From Acidobacteriota bacterium (lineage in GTDB: Bacteria; Acidobacteriota; Polarisedimenticolia; QHYA01), in NCBI GenBank assembly GCA_003223995.1, contig QHYA01000026.1, positions 1 to 6,584 of the forward strand: a stretch of DNA of 6,584 nucleotides, in the 5' to 3' direction. Below the pieces are notes generated by a model that saw nothing but the letters and a program-made list of their open reading frames with translations, was not told the origin of the DNA and searched no databases. Shown piece after piece: positions 6,192-6,584 of this stretch (position 1 is its first letter; each line of letters begins with the position of its first letter). A program made the translations under genes and the position numbers.

Positions 6192-6584
6192 CTCGCCGCG
6201 GTCGAGCATCCGGATCTGGCGCTCCCACTGGTACCTCAAGATCAGGAGGATCCGGAACGTCACGTCCGCGCTCGCCCGAGCCGGATTGCGCCAGTCCTTC
6301 TCGAGCCTCAGCAGCCGCGTCCCCAGCGAGCCCGGTTCGAAGTTCTTCTGGCTGAATGTCCACCGGCCGTCCTTTTCCTGGAGGTTGATGATCCACTCGA
6401 GATAGCCCATCAGCAGCGGATAGCGGTTGACCAGCCCCAGACGAGCGAACAGCTCGAGGACATAGAAGAGCTGATCGAGTGTTCCCGTTCTCGTGTAATG
6501 CTCGACCGGCCGCAGTTCTATTCCTCCCCCCTTGACGAAGGAGCCCCGCGCGGTTTTCACCATGCCGATGCCGACCCCGTGGCG
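6174..6584 (-). CDS. C-terminal part of an alpha-toroid (squalene cyclase/prenyltransferase-like) protein, cut by window edge
   Basis: The open frame runs in from the right edge without a stop. Its first 136 visible residues have no convincing start: the internal ATG at 6563 lacks a good ribosome site and sits inside continuous coding sequence. The protein is helix-rich. NLQEKDGRWTF (about residues 68-78) matches the QxxxGxW 'QW' motif found in squalene-hopene cyclases and the prenyltransferase/terpenoid-cyclase repeat fold, preceded by paired helices (LDQLFYVLELFARLGLVNR, then PLLMGYLEWI). No DxDD cyclase motif is in this part, so enzymatic activity cannot be claimed; many bacterial proteins use the fold without cyclase activity. 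The end is DRGEDPYPI. It converges on the exported TPR gene with 47 bases between stops and no clear terminator hairpin. Product identity is tentative. Confidence 0.65.
   Translation of the reverse strand, partial: RHGVGIGMVKTARGSFVKGGGIELRPVEHYTRTGTLDQLFYVLELFARLGLVNRYPLLMGYLEWIINLQEKDGRWTFSQKNFEPGSLGTRLLRLEKDWRNPARASADVTFRILLILRYQWERQIRMLDRGEDPYPI

Overview
The window is a GC-rich piece of bacterial chromosome that looks like housekeeping territory. It holds the RNase P RNA gene (rnpB), the replicative helicase gene (dnaB), an alanine racemase gene (alr) and four further protein genes. Type A RNase P RNA, the dnaB-alr order, GTG starts and GC-rich third codon positions fit a GC-rich Gram-negative-type lineage such as Acidobacteriota or a similar uncultured phylum. 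That placement is inference; nothing in the window is diagnostic of a phylum. I see no tRNA, insertion sequence, CRISPR array, phage gene or attachment site.

Layout. A divergent promoter region at about 2165-2253 splits the window. Leftward from it run rnpB (about 1791-2164), an M20-family amidohydrolase of the PM20D2/AbgB type (476-1762), and the N-terminal part of an LD-carboxypeptidase (1-461), which leaves the window at base 1. Rightward run dnaB (2254-3594) and alr (3594-4781), overlapping by one base, then a separately started gene for an exported protein with a TolB/CsgG-like N-terminal half and TPR-like C-terminal half (about 4885-6126). From the right edge a leftward gene (6174-6584) enters. 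Only its last 136 residues are present; they carry a QW-type motif of the squalene cyclase/prenyltransferase alpha-toroid fold.

How the genes relate. rnpB and dnaB are essential RNA-processing and replication genes. alr makes D-alanine for peptidoglycan, and the LD-carboxypeptidase would remove the terminal D-alanine from recycled tetrapeptides, so both sides of the rnpB-dnaB core touch D-amino acid or cell-wall metabolism. This may be coincidence.

No clearly new multi-gene system is visible. The observations most worth checking are: (1) the M20 enzyme lacks, in frame, the stretch that normally carries one of its metal-binding histidines, and carries a Gly/Ala/Thr low-complexity insert; (2) the alanine racemase has Ser and Trp where a conserved His and Tyr are expected; (3) rnpB and dnaB share a very compact back-to-back promoter region with matching extended -10 elements; (4) rnpB runs into the M20 gene with no visible terminator; (5) the TolB-like domain of the exported TPR protein is split by a disordered insert.
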